DNA of 64,000 bases from Sinotaia quadrata (Eukaryota > Mollusca > Gastropoda > Architaenioglossa > Viviparidae). A program made the position numbers and the translations under genes. Each line of letters begins with the position of its first letter. The stretch's first letter is position 1. The stretch is from NCBI GenBank assembly GCA_028829895.1, contig CM054181.1:68753759-68817758 (forward strand). The letters run 5' to 3'. Under the pieces are notes generated by a model that was given only the letters and a program-made list of their open reading frames with translations, was not told the origin of the DNA and did no database searches. Shown in pieces: positions 24,442 through 35,461 of this stretch.

Positions 24442-24585
24442 TAAAAAGAAACGCAAAACCTGAAACCAAAATATAGCAATGTGACACTGACTGCACCAAA
24501 AAGAAAACGCATAATTTCTAGATTTTTTTACAACATTAATTATACACTGTAATACTTTATCATACCAGCACTCATCAATCATCAT

Positions 24586-24967
24586 ACGCTACAATACTTT
24601 ATCTTACATCATTCATCATAAAATATAATACTTTATCTTACATCATTCATCATAAAATATAATACTTTATCTTACATCATTCATCATAAAATATAATACT
24701 TTATCTATTAAAATATAATACTTTATCTATTAAAATATAATACTTTATCTTACATCATTCATCATAAAATATAATACTTTATCTATTAAAATATAATACT
24801 TTATCTTACATCATTCATCATAAAATATAATACTTTATCTATTAAAATATAATACTTTATCTATTAAAATATAATACTTTATCTTACATCATTCATCATA
24901 AAATTTAATACTTTATCTTACATCATTCATCATAAAATATAATACCTTATCTTACATCATTCATCAT
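24586..24967. repeat. Two-unit minisatellite (34-bp A, 22-bp B)
   Basis: Thirteen units share AAAATATAATACTTTATCT. Type A ends TACATCATTCATCAT (34 bp) and type B ends ATT (22 bp). The order is A A A B B A B A B B A A A, which reads the same in both directions. Confidence 0.96.
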
Positions 24968-25248
24968 GCAATGTACGTGCAACTCGCGGATGAATAAAAG
25001 ATTCCTAGATGTCTGGCTTATGAAATGTCATCTATTGCTGAAAATAACTAAACGCACAAACCTGCATGGCAAAGGTGTAGGGTACATACAACCTGTGTCT
25101 AGTTAAACACATATCTGCACTGTAGGCTATGACAGACATTTCAAAAGTTAAGCAAAAATGTCCTGGTTAAACACGGATCTGTACTAATTACTAAAGGGCA
25201 ATAATTTATGTAGTTAACGATATTTGCACACTTTACTAGAGGCATTTG
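24968..25248. other. Unassigned sequence
   Basis: Unique AT-rich DNA with scattered GTTAAACAC-type motifs at 25100-25180, possibly diverged outliers of the next array. Confidence 0.4.
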
Positions 25249-25490
25249 AATGGTTAAGCACACTTGTAAACAGGCACTTCAAGTGTTCAGTGTGTTATCT
25301 ATTGTGCACAACAGATGTTGGAATGGTTAATAAGCACACTTGTAAACAGGCACTTCAAGTGTTCAGTGTGTTATCTATTGTGCACAACAGATGTTGGAAT
25401 GGTTAATAAGCACACTTGTAAACAGGTACTTCAAGTGTTCATTTATATTCATTCAAGTATCTATTTTGCACAACAGACCTGGAATGGTTA
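25249..25490. repeat. 76-bp minisatellite, 3 copies
   Basis: Units start AATGGTTAATAAGCACACTT (25249, 25322, 25398). The first lacks three bases and the third is diverged at its end. Confidence 0.92.
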
Positions 25491-26007
25491 AACATTATTA
25501 TATCTATACTGCACAAGAATCTGTTGGACTCAAAACAAATATCCTTTGTTGCAACCTGTATTTTAACGCAAGTGTCATCGGAGCAGAGAACTACACATCA
25601 ACACAGTATAATCTCCCCTCCTTTGTAGATTTAGGTGGCTTGGAGATATGTTGTAATTTCTCGTGTCATTAAGGAGATAGATATCAAGTGCTTGGCAAGT
25701 AACTAACAAAGGTCAGAGTTAAAGGTCTCGTGCTGTGTGAGACAAGTGTAGGGAAATTGAAGATACGGGTGGAAGAAGTGTGGAGGTCGAAGAATGTTGA
25801 ATAGTTTGTCTAAGGACTGAGTTAAATGTGTAAAATATTGAGACAGGTCAAGGAATTAATTAAAATATAGTGAAAAACGGAACAGAAATACACACCGATA
25901 TACACTAAGATAGACGGAGTTATAAATGAGAAAATATCAAACTAAAACATTCATGTACATCTTTGCAGGGTCAATTTTCGTCCGTCTATGTTTGCTTTAA
26001 AAAAAAT
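25491..26007. other. Unassigned sequence
   Basis: Unique DNA; no gene or array. An AATCTCCCCTCC motif lies at about 25609. Confidence 0.4.
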
Positions 26008-26178
26008 CTCTACAGGATATTAATACTGGTACAGTGACGTAACAGTTTTGTCAAATATTTCAATCTCTACAAGATATTTAAACTGGTACAGAGGCAACAC
26101 AGTTTTGTCAAATATATCAATCTCTACAGGATATTTAAACTGGTACAGTGACGTAACAGTTTTGTCAAATATATCAGT
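26008..26178. repeat. 57-bp minisatellite, 3 copies
   Basis: Units start CTCTACAGGATATTTAAACT at 26008, 26065 and 26122. Copies 1 and 3 share GTGACGTAAC where copy 2 has GAGGCAACAC. Confidence 0.94.
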
Positions 26179-26253
26179 GCGGCACTGGAGTGGTGTAAGT
26201 AGACAGCTCAATTACGGTTAATAAAATATACTAAAGCATTAATAGACTGGCAT

Positions 26254-26535
26254 GTGTGTTATGCATCACAATATTTTAATGCAAGTAGGTTGAGTCTAGA
26301 CTGAAGAATAATTAATATGTACTTGTTTACTGACTTAGTGATTGAGAGAAGATTGGATAATTAATATGTGTTATGCGTCACAATATTTTAATGCAAGTAG
26401 GTTGAGTCTAGACTGAAGAATAATTAATATGTACTTGTTTACTGACTTAGTGATTGAGAGAAGATTGGATAATTAATATGTTCTTATTTACTGACTTAGT
26501 GATTGAGAGAAGATTGGATAATGTACTGTTCATTG
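26254..26535. repeat. 112-bp tandem duplication plus partial third copy
   Basis: TGTGTTATGC recurs at 26255 and 26367 with near-identical following sequence. A shorter segment (TTACTGACTTAGTGATTGAG) recurs once more at about 26486. Confidence 0.93.
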
Positions 26536-26753
26536 ACCTAAGTAATTGAGAAAGGACTGATGAATAATTAATCTGTACATATTTCGTGCTGTGAACACAT
26601 TACCAAAGTGACAAACTAAAATGTTAAAGAAGGAATCAACTGAGTACCTGCATATTTGGAGCGACTGTTACTCTATAGAGAAAGTTTGGCACGTTTTCTA
26701 AATTTGTTGTATTGTTTGTTATGTTTTGGGGGATGCTTTTCAGCATTTATGTA

Positions 26754-26756
<3 letters not shown>

Positions 26757-26807
<51 letters not shown>
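26757..26807. repeat. (TG)n microsatellite
   Basis: About 24 uninterrupted TG units, 45 bp before the next array. Confidence 0.98.
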
Positions 26808-26809
<2 letters not shown>

Positions 26810-26850
26810 CTGTGTAAAAATTATATGCCTTTGTGCAACAGAAATCAGTA

Positions 26851-27180
26851 CTACTTGTTACGTACAAAAAACGCAATCTCCCAACAATTGTTACATACAA
26901 GAAACGCAATCTCCAACAATTGTTACATACAAGAAACGCAATTTCCAACAATTGTTGCATACAAGAAACGCAATCTCCAACAATTGTTACATACAAGAAA
27001 CGCAATCTCCAACAATTGTTACATACAAGAATCGCAATCTCCAACAATTGTTACGTACAAGAAACGCAATCTCCCAGCAATTGTTACGTACAAGAAACGC
27101 AATCTCCCAACAATTTTTACGTACAAGAAACGCAATCTCCCAACAATTGCTACGTACAAGAAACGCAAACTCACAACAAT
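26851..27180. repeat. 32/33-bp minisatellite, about 10 copies
   Basis: Units CAATTGTTACATACAAGAAA plus CGCAATCTCCAA. Early units are 32 bp and later ones 33 bp (CTCCCAA). The unit junction carries the palindrome CAATTG. Because 32 is not a multiple of three, the same peptide text appears in all three plus frames; these are not genes. Confidence 0.96.
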
Positions 27181-27639
27181 AAAAGAAATAAAAAATGAAA
27201 AAAAAATCTCTTTTCTGAAGCTTTTTCATCCACAATATCAAAAGTCCTATAATAGAAAAGCCATGGATACTTCCTAGTAGGAACATGACAGCGATCAAGT
27301 TCAACATAATTATGTGGTCGATATTGGTGGCTATGTAGTGCTAACGTGCACAAATTAACTGGAATCAGATAAAAGGTAACTATAGTTGTTGTTTTTTTTT
27401 CTTATCAGTATTAAAATACCAGCATATAGCAATTATTCTTAATTCGTAGTGTCTGCATACCAGTGTTTGTGTAGCAAATGTTTCCTTACGCGACAGTGTG
27501 TTGCCATATCGTCCAAGTAGGTCAGTATGTTCTTATTTTGGGGCCTGCCATAACCAGCAGCTGTCATAAATAAAAGGGTTAACGTGTATTATCCATAGAT
27601 TAATGCTTTTAACACACTTGCTCAAAGGCCAATGTATTG
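27181..27639. other. Unassigned AT-rich sequence
   Basis: Unique DNA with A and T runs. No gene is supported. Confidence 0.4.
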
Positions 27640-27960
27640 AATGAAGCTGTTTGTGGATTAATATGCTGAATGCAGTTGTTCATGGGTTAATGTGTTGAAT
27701 GTAATTGTACATGGGTTAATGTGTTTAATGCATTTGTTCACAGTGCAATGTTTAATAAGTTTGTGTTAGGTCCGTTTAATTTCATACAGTTCATAGGTCA
27801 GTGTGCTGAATGAATTTATTCAAATTTCAAACTGTTTAATGCCCTTTCTCATGTATTTTGCCTTCCCTTTTTCATGTGTTTTTGCATTTTTCATGTGTTT
27901 AATGCAGTTCTTTTCTCAGAATTGTAATTATATAAATAGAGCATGCAGTTAGTAATGTCA
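27640..27960. repeat. Degenerate about 29-bp minisatellite
   Basis: Eight to nine diverged copies of TTAATGTGTTGAATGCAGTT plus GTTCATGGG. Confidence 0.8.
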
Positions 27961-28079
27961 GTATATCAAGAGGAGATGCAGTTAGTCATAAATCAATGTA
28001 TCAATATGGCATGCAATTGCTCATATTCATCAGATAAAATGCAATTTTCGTTTACTTCTTTCAAAATAATGCATTGCAG

Positions 28080-28119
28080 GAAGTAGATCTCTCAGTGATT
28101 ACGACAGCAAAACTGTCAG
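28080..28119 (+). other. Candidate 40-nt microexon
   Basis: A pyrimidine-leaning acceptor (TTTACTTCTTTC ... GCATTGCAG, ending 28079) is followed by 40 nt and a CAG|GTAATA donor (intron from 28120). One frame reads EVDLSVITTAKLS without a stop. Acceptor, length and donor all fit a plus-strand microexon, but such combinations arise by chance in 64 kb. No domain can be judged from 13 residues. Confidence 0.2.
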
Positions 28120-28130
28120 GTAATAGAATT

Positions 28131-28450
28131 TATTAATTAAACATTTTAAATATAACTGTATGTAAATTACACGATTTAATAATTAATTATTTTAAAACTA
28201 ACTGTATGTTAATTACACAACTTAATAATTAAACATTTTAAAACTAACTGTATATTAATTACACAACTTAATAATTAAACATTTTAAACCTAACTGTATG
28301 TTAATTACACAACTTAATAATTAAACATTTTAAAACTAACTGTATGTTAATTACACAACTTAATAATTAAACATTTTAAAACTAACTGTATGTTAATTAC
28401 ACAACTTAATAATTAAACATTTTAAAATTAACTGTATGTTAATTACATGA
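28131..28450. repeat. 46-bp minisatellite, 7 copies
   Basis: Units ATAATTAAACATTTTAAAAC plus TAACTGTATGTTAATTACACAACTTA (written in two parts). The middle copies are nearly identical and the ends diverged. Confidence 0.94.
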
Positions 28451-28601
28451 TTTTAAAAAAAAACAAGGATTGAGCACATCAGTTGTACTTTGTGAGTTTG
28501 GTCCAAAAGTCTTCACGTGAACACAGTGGGTTTAAAGCGAAACTTTATTATGTCTCTCAAGACCAGAAACAAACAATGAATTAATCTGAAATCAACCCCA
28601 A

Positions 28602-28646
28602 ACACACACACACGCGCGCGCGCGCACGCACGCACGCACGCACGCA

Positions 28647-28699
<53 letters not shown>
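28602..28699. repeat. (CA)n-(CG)n-(GCAC)n-(CA)n Z-DNA-prone tract
   Basis: A symmetrical composite: CA flank, CG core, GCAC units, then about 24 CA units. Almost 100 bp of strict purine-pyrimidine alternation. Confidence 0.97.
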
Positions 28700-28701
<2 letters not shown>

Positions 28702-30429
28702 TTATAGCCAAGGAATTTGCAGCTGTCTACACCACTTAACTTACCGTTTCTACTGACAAATTGAACCATTTAACCCCACGACATTGATTGCAATTACACC
28801 ACGCAGCAGTCTATTTCAGTGTTTACTTGAAACATATACATTGCGACTTAGGCATTCAAGCAGTAAAAATGAACGGCGTTTTCAATCTAGCTACATTGTT
28901 GAGGATGTGGTTTCTTGTCAAATGGTTCCATTTTAAAGTACGCATGCACCTGTGCTTCCATATTGATTGCAAGAATAAAGACTGCCAGCAACAAAAACAA
29001 TTTTAATTCTGTGAAGATGTGAGGTTCCTTACAGATACAGTTTACAAATCTTGAACGGACATATACATCGGTACTCAGGAAGTAGAAAACATAACAAACG
29101 TGTGACACAACGCCACCCTAGTTATTGGTTACGATTATTATTATTTAATCATCCATAACTAGTTGCAAGAGATGAGAATCTTAATTTATGGTATTAATAA
29201 TTTTCCAGAAGACACCACTCGTCTCTCTCTTACTTGGCGGATATGCGGGCGCTGTAAACGTTTTCTCTCTTCCACAACCTTAAAAGACAAAACATTTACC
29301 GTCACACAATATTTCCGTTGGTGGAAAACTCCTTAGCAAAGGAGAAGATAAATCTATCTTTTAATCTATATTTAGCGAGCCCTCATCTTCCCACTTATCT
29401 CTCCAACATAAGGTTATCACTATGTAAAAGAAGGTCTATAAATATACTAAATCAACAATCAAATATACAACATATGAATATAAACAAAGAGCATTGACAT
29501 TTACATCACTTCACAACAATGATTGATTAACGCATGACAATCATTCATTTTATCCTAACATAGACATTAGCAGTTAGCAGTTAGTCAATTTAACAACCCC
29601 AAGAAAACAACCACCACCACCAACAACAACAGCAATGTCAGCACAGTGATCAGCAGAACACACAGTGGGGTTATTTGCAATCATCCCATTGCAGATATCA
29701 TGCAACTGCTGTTTGACCACCTATACTGGCCACCAGCGTCCGCCTTCTTACATTCCAACAGCAACAATGACAACACCACCAGTGAGGAGGACAGGGGGGT
29801 TTGAACATCCTTGGTGCACGTACACTCTAGGTACAGACCTGGGTTTTGTAAGACACCTTTTCCATCCACCTTCTTAATCCAGCATCGAAAACTACAGCAA
29901 CAACATCAACCTAAGCTTTAGCCCACAGACGACCAGTCTAAATCCCGCCTTTGCCTGCGAAATCTGATTTTAGCAATGGACAAGCGAACTGCAAACTCTG
30001 CTTCAACAACAGACAGCACGGCATTCAGACAACAAGAAAATACAGCAACAACCTTCACAACTTGGACAAAACAACTGTCAATGCTACAGGCATAAAATAC
30101 AGGAATAAAAAGCCTCAGATCTCTATATGAACAAAAACTACACCTTAAGCCATAGACGCAAGACAAGAAACGGAGAGCACATTAAAAGGAGCACAATTAC
30201 ACGTGGGGAAAAAAAGAAAAACAGAAAAAACCACTACAACAATCGCAACGAGGCAAGCGCCAGAAAAAATAAACACTACACCTGCAGTACACAATGCCCA
30301 CCGCCCTCTTCAGAATAAAGTGAGAAGAGGAATGCTCCACAGGAATCCAACAAAAACCGAGAAGATGAAAAGTGTTCACGCAATTCCTGTGGAGCAAAAT
30401 AAGTTAACATAACTACTACATTGGATGTG
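28700..30429. other. Unassigned sequence
   Basis: Mostly unique DNA. A CAA/CCA-rich stretch (about 29595-30080) gives many short plus-strand frames that I reject. A microsatellite-like ACCACCACCACCAACAACAA is at about 29610-29630. Confidence 0.4.
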
Positions 30430-30870
30430 TATATATATAATATTGAGTTATTTGTACTAACTGACCCACATTTCAGTAACATTGGGTACACACATACATA
30501 ATATCGAGTTACATATACTAATTGACCCATATTTCAGTAACATTGGACATATATATAATATCGAGTTACATGTACTAATTGACCCACATTTCAGTAAAAT
30601 TGGGTATATATATAATATCGAGTTACATATACTAATTGACCCATATTTCAGTAACATTGGACATATATATAATATCGAGTTACATGTACTAACCGACCCA
30701 TATTTCGGAAACATTGGTTATATATAATATCGAGTTACATGTACTAACCGACCCATATTTCGGAAACATTGGTTATATATAATATCGAGTTACATGTACT
30801 AACTGACCCACATTTGGTAACATGTAAATATATATAACATCAAGTTAAATATACTAACTGACCTACATTA
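30430..30870. repeat. 57-bp minisatellite, about 7 copies
   Basis: Units hold AATATCGAGTTACATGTACT and GACCCATATTTCAGTAACAT. Adjacent units 30491-30720 alternate ATATACT/ATGTACT, hinting at a two-unit pattern. Frames of 19-residue period are open on both strands, which follows from the period. Confidence 0.93.
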
Positions 30871-31288
30871 CTGAAATGCAGTCAGCGTACGAACACATAA
30901 TAGAGACCTTGGGATAATTACGTCCCTTGACTGATTTCGTTACAGGATAAGAAACAAAGTTAGATGTTCAAACATTCTAAGACCTTCAGGATTATTTTTT
31001 TTTTTTGCACCTATTGCATGCCCATGAGGTCTGACAGAATTAGGATCTTCTATCAGTTACGTCCTATGCCATTCTTTTGACTTTGATATTAAAACTATTT
31101 CTAGATTTTGAAATTAAGTCTTGCACGCATTCCTTGTCTACGCAGTCAGATAAATAACAACTTCAGCCTTAAAGAGTTCCAATGAAACAGTAACATGCAA
31201 ACGATGTGCTGAAAACCAGCAATTATCATGATGCTGACTACTTAAGACGTGAGAGAGTAATAGATTTTTAAAATAAAATAAAACATAC

Positions 31289-31290
<2 letters not shown>
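30871..31290. other. Unassigned sequence
   Basis: Unique AT-rich DNA with a T run near 30995. No gene. Confidence 0.4.
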
Positions 31291-31343
<53 letters not shown>

Positions 31344-31500
31344 AATGCTTGCATCTCTCACACACACATACACACACTATATCACACAGACACTCGTGCA
31401 CATTCACATATTTTCCCCTCACACATACACATTGCCCTCTCACATGCACACGTACACATTCACACTCTCTCTCACATCCATATCCGTGCACACATATACC

Positions 31501-31559
<59 letters not shown>

Positions 31560-31560
31560 A
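31291..31560. repeat. (CT)n/(CA)n microsatellite complex
   Basis: A CT run (31291-31321) passes directly into CA, then interrupted CACA/TCTC blocks and a second long CA run (about 31508-31555). Confidence 0.96.
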
Positions 31561-31796
31561 CCAAAAAAACGAATAATACTCAAGTCAACAACATTTTGAA
31601 AACGCCGAATTTTGATCACTGTATATACGCGTGATGTTTTTCCGTTTAACACTATAACGTTTCTCCAGAGCTATGCTGTTGCATCCTGCATCTATTTATA
31701 GGCTATGCCACATGAGTCTGCTTTAATATATACACACGTTGAAATTAAAAACTCTCCACGCCGTATCAAGGAACTATACAACCACAAAGAACCCAA

Positions 31797-31913
31797 GGAC
31801 GTGCTAGTGACGTGCAGAACCCATGGACAAGTGCTACTGATGTTAGTGACGTGCAGAACTCATTTGCTAGTGACGTGCAGAACCCACGGACAAGTGCTGC
31901 TGATGGTAATGAC
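31797..31913. repeat. GTGACGTGCAGAACCCA repeat, 3 copies
   Basis: Three copies of a GCTAGTGACGTGCAGAACYC segment, with a GGACAAGTGCTRCTGATG spacer in two of them. Each copy carries a CRE-like TGACGTGC. Confidence 0.88.
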
Positions 31914-31991
31914 GCACTACAGTAACCACACAAGCTCGAACCATATCTCTTTAAAGTTTTTGTCGTGTTTGAAACATTTCCTGCCTGAACC

Positions 31992-32460
31992 AGTGTCTGT
32001 GGACATGTTTGTACCAGAATTTTTCACTGTCACTGGACATATTTGTTTCTATACTTACAGTGTCGTTGAGCATTTTTGTACCAATACTTTTCAGTGTCTT
32101 TGTACGTATTTGTACCAATACTGTTCAGTGTCATAGGACTTGTTTTACCAATACTTTTCTGTGTCAGTGGACATATTTGTACAAATACTTTTCGGTGTCT
32201 TTGGGCATGCTTGAACCGGTACGATCCGGTGTCTTTGTGGATGTTTGTACTAGTATTTTTCAGAGTCTTTGTACATTGTTGTACTAGTACTCTCCTTGTC
32301 TTTGGGCATGTTTTTACTAGTACTTTTCATAATTTTTGTACATGTTTTTACTGGTACTGTTCGTGTCTCCGGGCTTGTTTGTACCAGTATTTTCAGTGCC
32401 TTTGGACAATATTGTACCAGCAAAAGTGTAAAAGTATCTTTGGACAAGTGCTTGTAATGC
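31992..32460. repeat. 34-bp minisatellite, about 13 copies
   Basis: Units GTGTCTTTGGACATGTTTGT plus ACCAGTACTTTTCA, variably diverged and 32-36 bp long. Overlapping frames of 60-140 codons on both strands are repeat-derived. Confidence 0.92.
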
Positions 32461-33287
32461 TTTTGTTTTTGTTATGTGTTTTTACCGGCGTTTCTCGCTT
32501 TGTTTGAACGGGTCGGAAGTGTAATCCCAAGAGCAGAAAGCACCCTGTAAGACCAAAGTTCACGACAACTGTTTACTCGGAAGCCCGTTAGTTATGCGTG
32601 CACGGCACATCTGCTGCATCTTTGGGTGATGGAGAGATGAATGGCACCTGAAAAGCAGGTGGTCCGGTGGATAGTCGTGCGTCTGCAAGTACGAGTAGCG
32701 TGTGTGCGATCTGTGTGACTCGAGAATATTGCAATCACGTGTCGCAATTTTATATCAGCAAAATATACACTTAGAGACGAACAGAGGTAATTATATATTA
32801 TATACATTAAGCAGTTTTCAGTTTATTTTTTTTTTTAAAGTAAAATGTTTGTTCATTATAAGTTGTGTAAAACTGGTGTTCTTAACCGCTTACACTGGTG
32901 GGCTTGAATCTACAACTGCGGGTGAGACAATAAATCAGTTCAGGTGTGCAAAAGGCGGCGCGCTCTATCCGCAGTTCAATTCTTAAAGAGTTCGCCGTGG
33001 GCCGCTGTCCAGGCAAAATTATACATCAAGACTGACATCTTCACTGTCTCCATCTATAGAGCTATATCTTTCCTTTCCCACGGCACATATCTCTCCCGCG
33101 GCATTTGCACTCATGTGCGCGAAATCAGCGAGTGTTGGAAGTGAATGAGCAGTGAGACGTGGTTACCTGAAGAATGTGGATGTACAGTGCAAAACGGTTT
33201 AATATGGCGAAAGTATTCCTGCGTAGCGCTAACTTGTCACGTTTCGCTGACATTCTTTCGCCAAACCTCTAGTGTCAACGTGTGCAT
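32461..33287. other. Unassigned sequence; possible second tRNA-like fragment
   Basis: Unique DNA. At about 32871-32915 (plus) the text AAAACTGGTGTTCTTAACC followed by GGTGGGCTTGAATC resembles an A-box/B-box spacing of a decayed tRNA-derived SINE, more weakly than the 11.5-kb copy. No gene is called. Confidence 0.25.
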
Positions 33288-33765
33288 TGTAATATGATGT
33301 TGAGGTTGCACGTCACAGTATGTTACTAAGGTTGTACGTCACAGTATGTTACTAAGATTGCACGTTACAGTATGTTGCTAAGATTGCACGTTACAGTATG
33401 TGGTTGAGGTTACACTTTACAATATGATGTAGAGGTTTTAGGTTGCACGTTATAGTATGGTGTTGGGGTTTTAGGTTTTCACGTTACTGTATGAATTTGA
33501 GTTTGTACGTTTCAGTATGATGTTGAGATTGCACATTACAGTAGTTGTTGAGATTGCATTTTACAATATACTGTTGAGATTGCATTTTACAATATATTGT
33601 TGTGATTGCACATTACAGTATGTTGTTGAGGTTGCAAGTTGCAGTGTGTTGTTGAGATTGCACGTTACAGTGTGATCTTGAGGCTGCATGTTACATAATT
33701 TTGTTGAGGTTGCACTTTACAGTATAATCTTGAGGTAGCACGTTACAGAATGTTGGAGTGGTTAA
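33288..33765. repeat. Degenerate 24-30-bp minisatellite, about 17 copies
   Basis: Diverged copies of TGTTGAGGTTGCACGTTACA plus GTA. Unit length drifts, and identity is highest near 33310-33400. Confidence 0.9.
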
Positions 33766-34096
33766 ATATATCCCGTAAGGTTTTACTACAATGAAGACCA
33801 AACCCGGTCACTAGAGCCACATATTAGTGTTCAACCTTCTATGCTGCCGTTTGTCACAGTTTTTCCCTCCAAGAGTCATTAGCCACACGTGGCATTTAGA
33901 ATGCAATTGATGTGAACTGGAATACTTAGAGTGCCAAGCCTTGACCCTGTTCACAGAAAATAAAAGAAAATAATTTATTAGACGCCAGCAGAATAATTCA
34001 TTGTTTAAAACAATTTACAGACGACTGATTGATTTTTGGTCGACGAGACCAAGCGACGACTATCACTTGTTTCTTGATCAACACTTCTTCTTAATT
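33766..34096. other. Unassigned sequence
   Basis: Unique DNA; no gene or array. Confidence 0.4.
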
Positions 34097-34160
34097 TGTG
34101 GGGAGTGCTTCCGGCCGAGGCTGACTTTGTGCTGGGGATTGGGGATGGGGAGGGGCTTGT
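34097..34160 (+). mobile_element. Dispersed repeat copy 1 (with G-quadruplex motif)
   Basis: GTGCTTCCGGCCGAGGCTGA and the G-rich text after it match the segment at 45730-45790 in the same orientation, with roughly three quarters of positions alike by eye. The downstream G-tracts form GGGG-ATT-GGGG-AT-GGGG-A-GGGG (34134-34155), a textbook G-quadruplex pattern. The family is unidentified; a SINE or LINE 3' region is likely. Confidence 0.5.
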
Positions 34161-34816
34161 TTTGAAGGGTTGTTTATAGTGTTTATTTGCCTGCTGGATT
34201 TTGATGAAGTTAATTTGAGAGATGGTTTTGTTTATAAATTTGTGTGTATTAATGTATTTTAACTGGTTAAAATTTTGGTATTAAACTGGTCCTCTCATTC
34301 ATGATTTCAGGTAACTAGTCCTTGGGACTTTGGCTCATGGTAATTAGAATCAACCATTAACTGACTCACAGTCCTTGGTATATATTTCCTTTTCCTCCGA
34401 TCTGTTCTTTATAAATAGCTCAACGTTCACGTGACCAGAGTAAATCATCTATTGCTTTCCATTTTCTTATCCTCCGACATTTCTTGAAGTGACATATTGT
34501 AATAGGACTAGACGTATTAAAGTCACTCTTTATTTCATTTTCATTTTTCTCCGATCTATCCATTCAGGATTCACTGTAATACACATTAATCCTTTTCTCA
34601 GCAATGTCGCATTTACCTTTCTTTGACTCTCTAAACTTTTCAACTTGTATACTCTGCCATTCACTGATTCACGTGAATCAGAAGGTGATTGTAAGAGCGC
34701 TGTGTGAGTGAGGAGGAGGGTGATGACAACAGATAGCTTGAGAATAATGAACGTTTGGAGGGATATCAGATAATCGATGCGGATATTTTAAACCGAAACA
34801 TTTCTGCGCATTGATG
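34161..34816. other. Unassigned sequence
   Basis: Unique DNA upstream of the transposase relic. It may contain decayed parts of the same transposon, but I recognise nothing specific. Confidence 0.35.
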
Positions 34817-35461
34817 TACGTTTTGTGGTCATGATGTAAAACTCTTTGAAATAAGCAGAAAAGGAAGGCTGACTGATGAACAAATGTGGAAGATTCAACA
34901 GTGTTATGGCAATACCATAGTGACAGCAAGGGAATCCTTATTAAAATGAGAGAAGCCGTGTGGGCTGTTTACTTTCATAAGCGCTCTATGGACAACAACC
35001 CCATAGACAACTTCCGTGGCAAGAGTTGCCGTACAGGAAAGCAACAGATGCTGAGACGCTCCACCAGGTCTGTCACCTACAGTGATGGGTGTGATCAACC
35101 CATTTTCAAGGACCTGATAAACACAGAGTTGTTCTACAGGTGTCTTAAAGGGTACACGCAAAATACAAACAAACGAAAGCCAGGTCTCACAGTGGTCAGG
35201 ACAGCTGTAGCCCTTGTTGTGTGTATCTACAATGATGGGGCAGGCAGGATCGAAGACATGCTGGAGGCCATGGACACTTCTCCGGGAACCTTCACCCTGG
35301 AATTTCTTGCGGACAAAGAAACAGAGCGGGTTATGTAGGTTCGGCGCCAGGCCACGAAGTCCTCCAAGGAGTACAGAAGGGCACAGAGACTGAGGAGAAT
35401 GGGGAGGGAAGAAGAATTGGCTGCAATGGAGAGAGTTCCTTATATGGCAGGGGGATATTAG
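34817..35461 (+). pseudogene. Mutator-like transposase (animal type) relic
   Basis: C-terminal part of a DNA-transposon protein that I recognise as the animal Mutator-like transposase domain family (PF20700-type). In one frame, GHDVKLFEISRKGRLTDEQ and MWKIQQCYGN (about 34828-34912) precede a frame change near 34940. The next frame gives MREAVWAVYFHK (34946-34981), a middle with FKDLINTELFYRCLKGYTQN (about 35107-35166), and YNDGAGRIEDMLEAM (35230-35274). An in-frame TAG at 35336-35338 interrupts it. The same frame continues with a basic K/R-rich tail ending YMAGGY and TAG (35459-35461). Tail-end motifs like this recur in the family from memory. The conserved WA-FHK and YNDG-R-L-A blocks occur in family order. 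The apparent start at 34886 is GTG and is not meaningful. Frameshift plus stop show it is dead. Terminal inverted repeats are not visible. Confidence 0.65.

Noticed and set aside
24586..24967. CRISPR-like alternation of repeat and spacer
   Set aside because: The A and B units are length variants of one unit, not unique spacers between fixed repeats.
26673..27307. Five overlapping ORFs with NCYIQETQ-type repeats
   Set aside because: They are different frames of the same 32/33-bp array.
31705..32507. Three overlapping cysteine-rich ORFs
   Set aside because: Apparent Cys/Phe pattern comes from a 34-bp array with TTTGTACC; frames overlap each other and have no shared start or domain.
34886..34888. 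Start codon of the transposase ORF
   Set aside because: The codon is GTG, and family-like sequence continues upstream in another frame, so it is not a true start.
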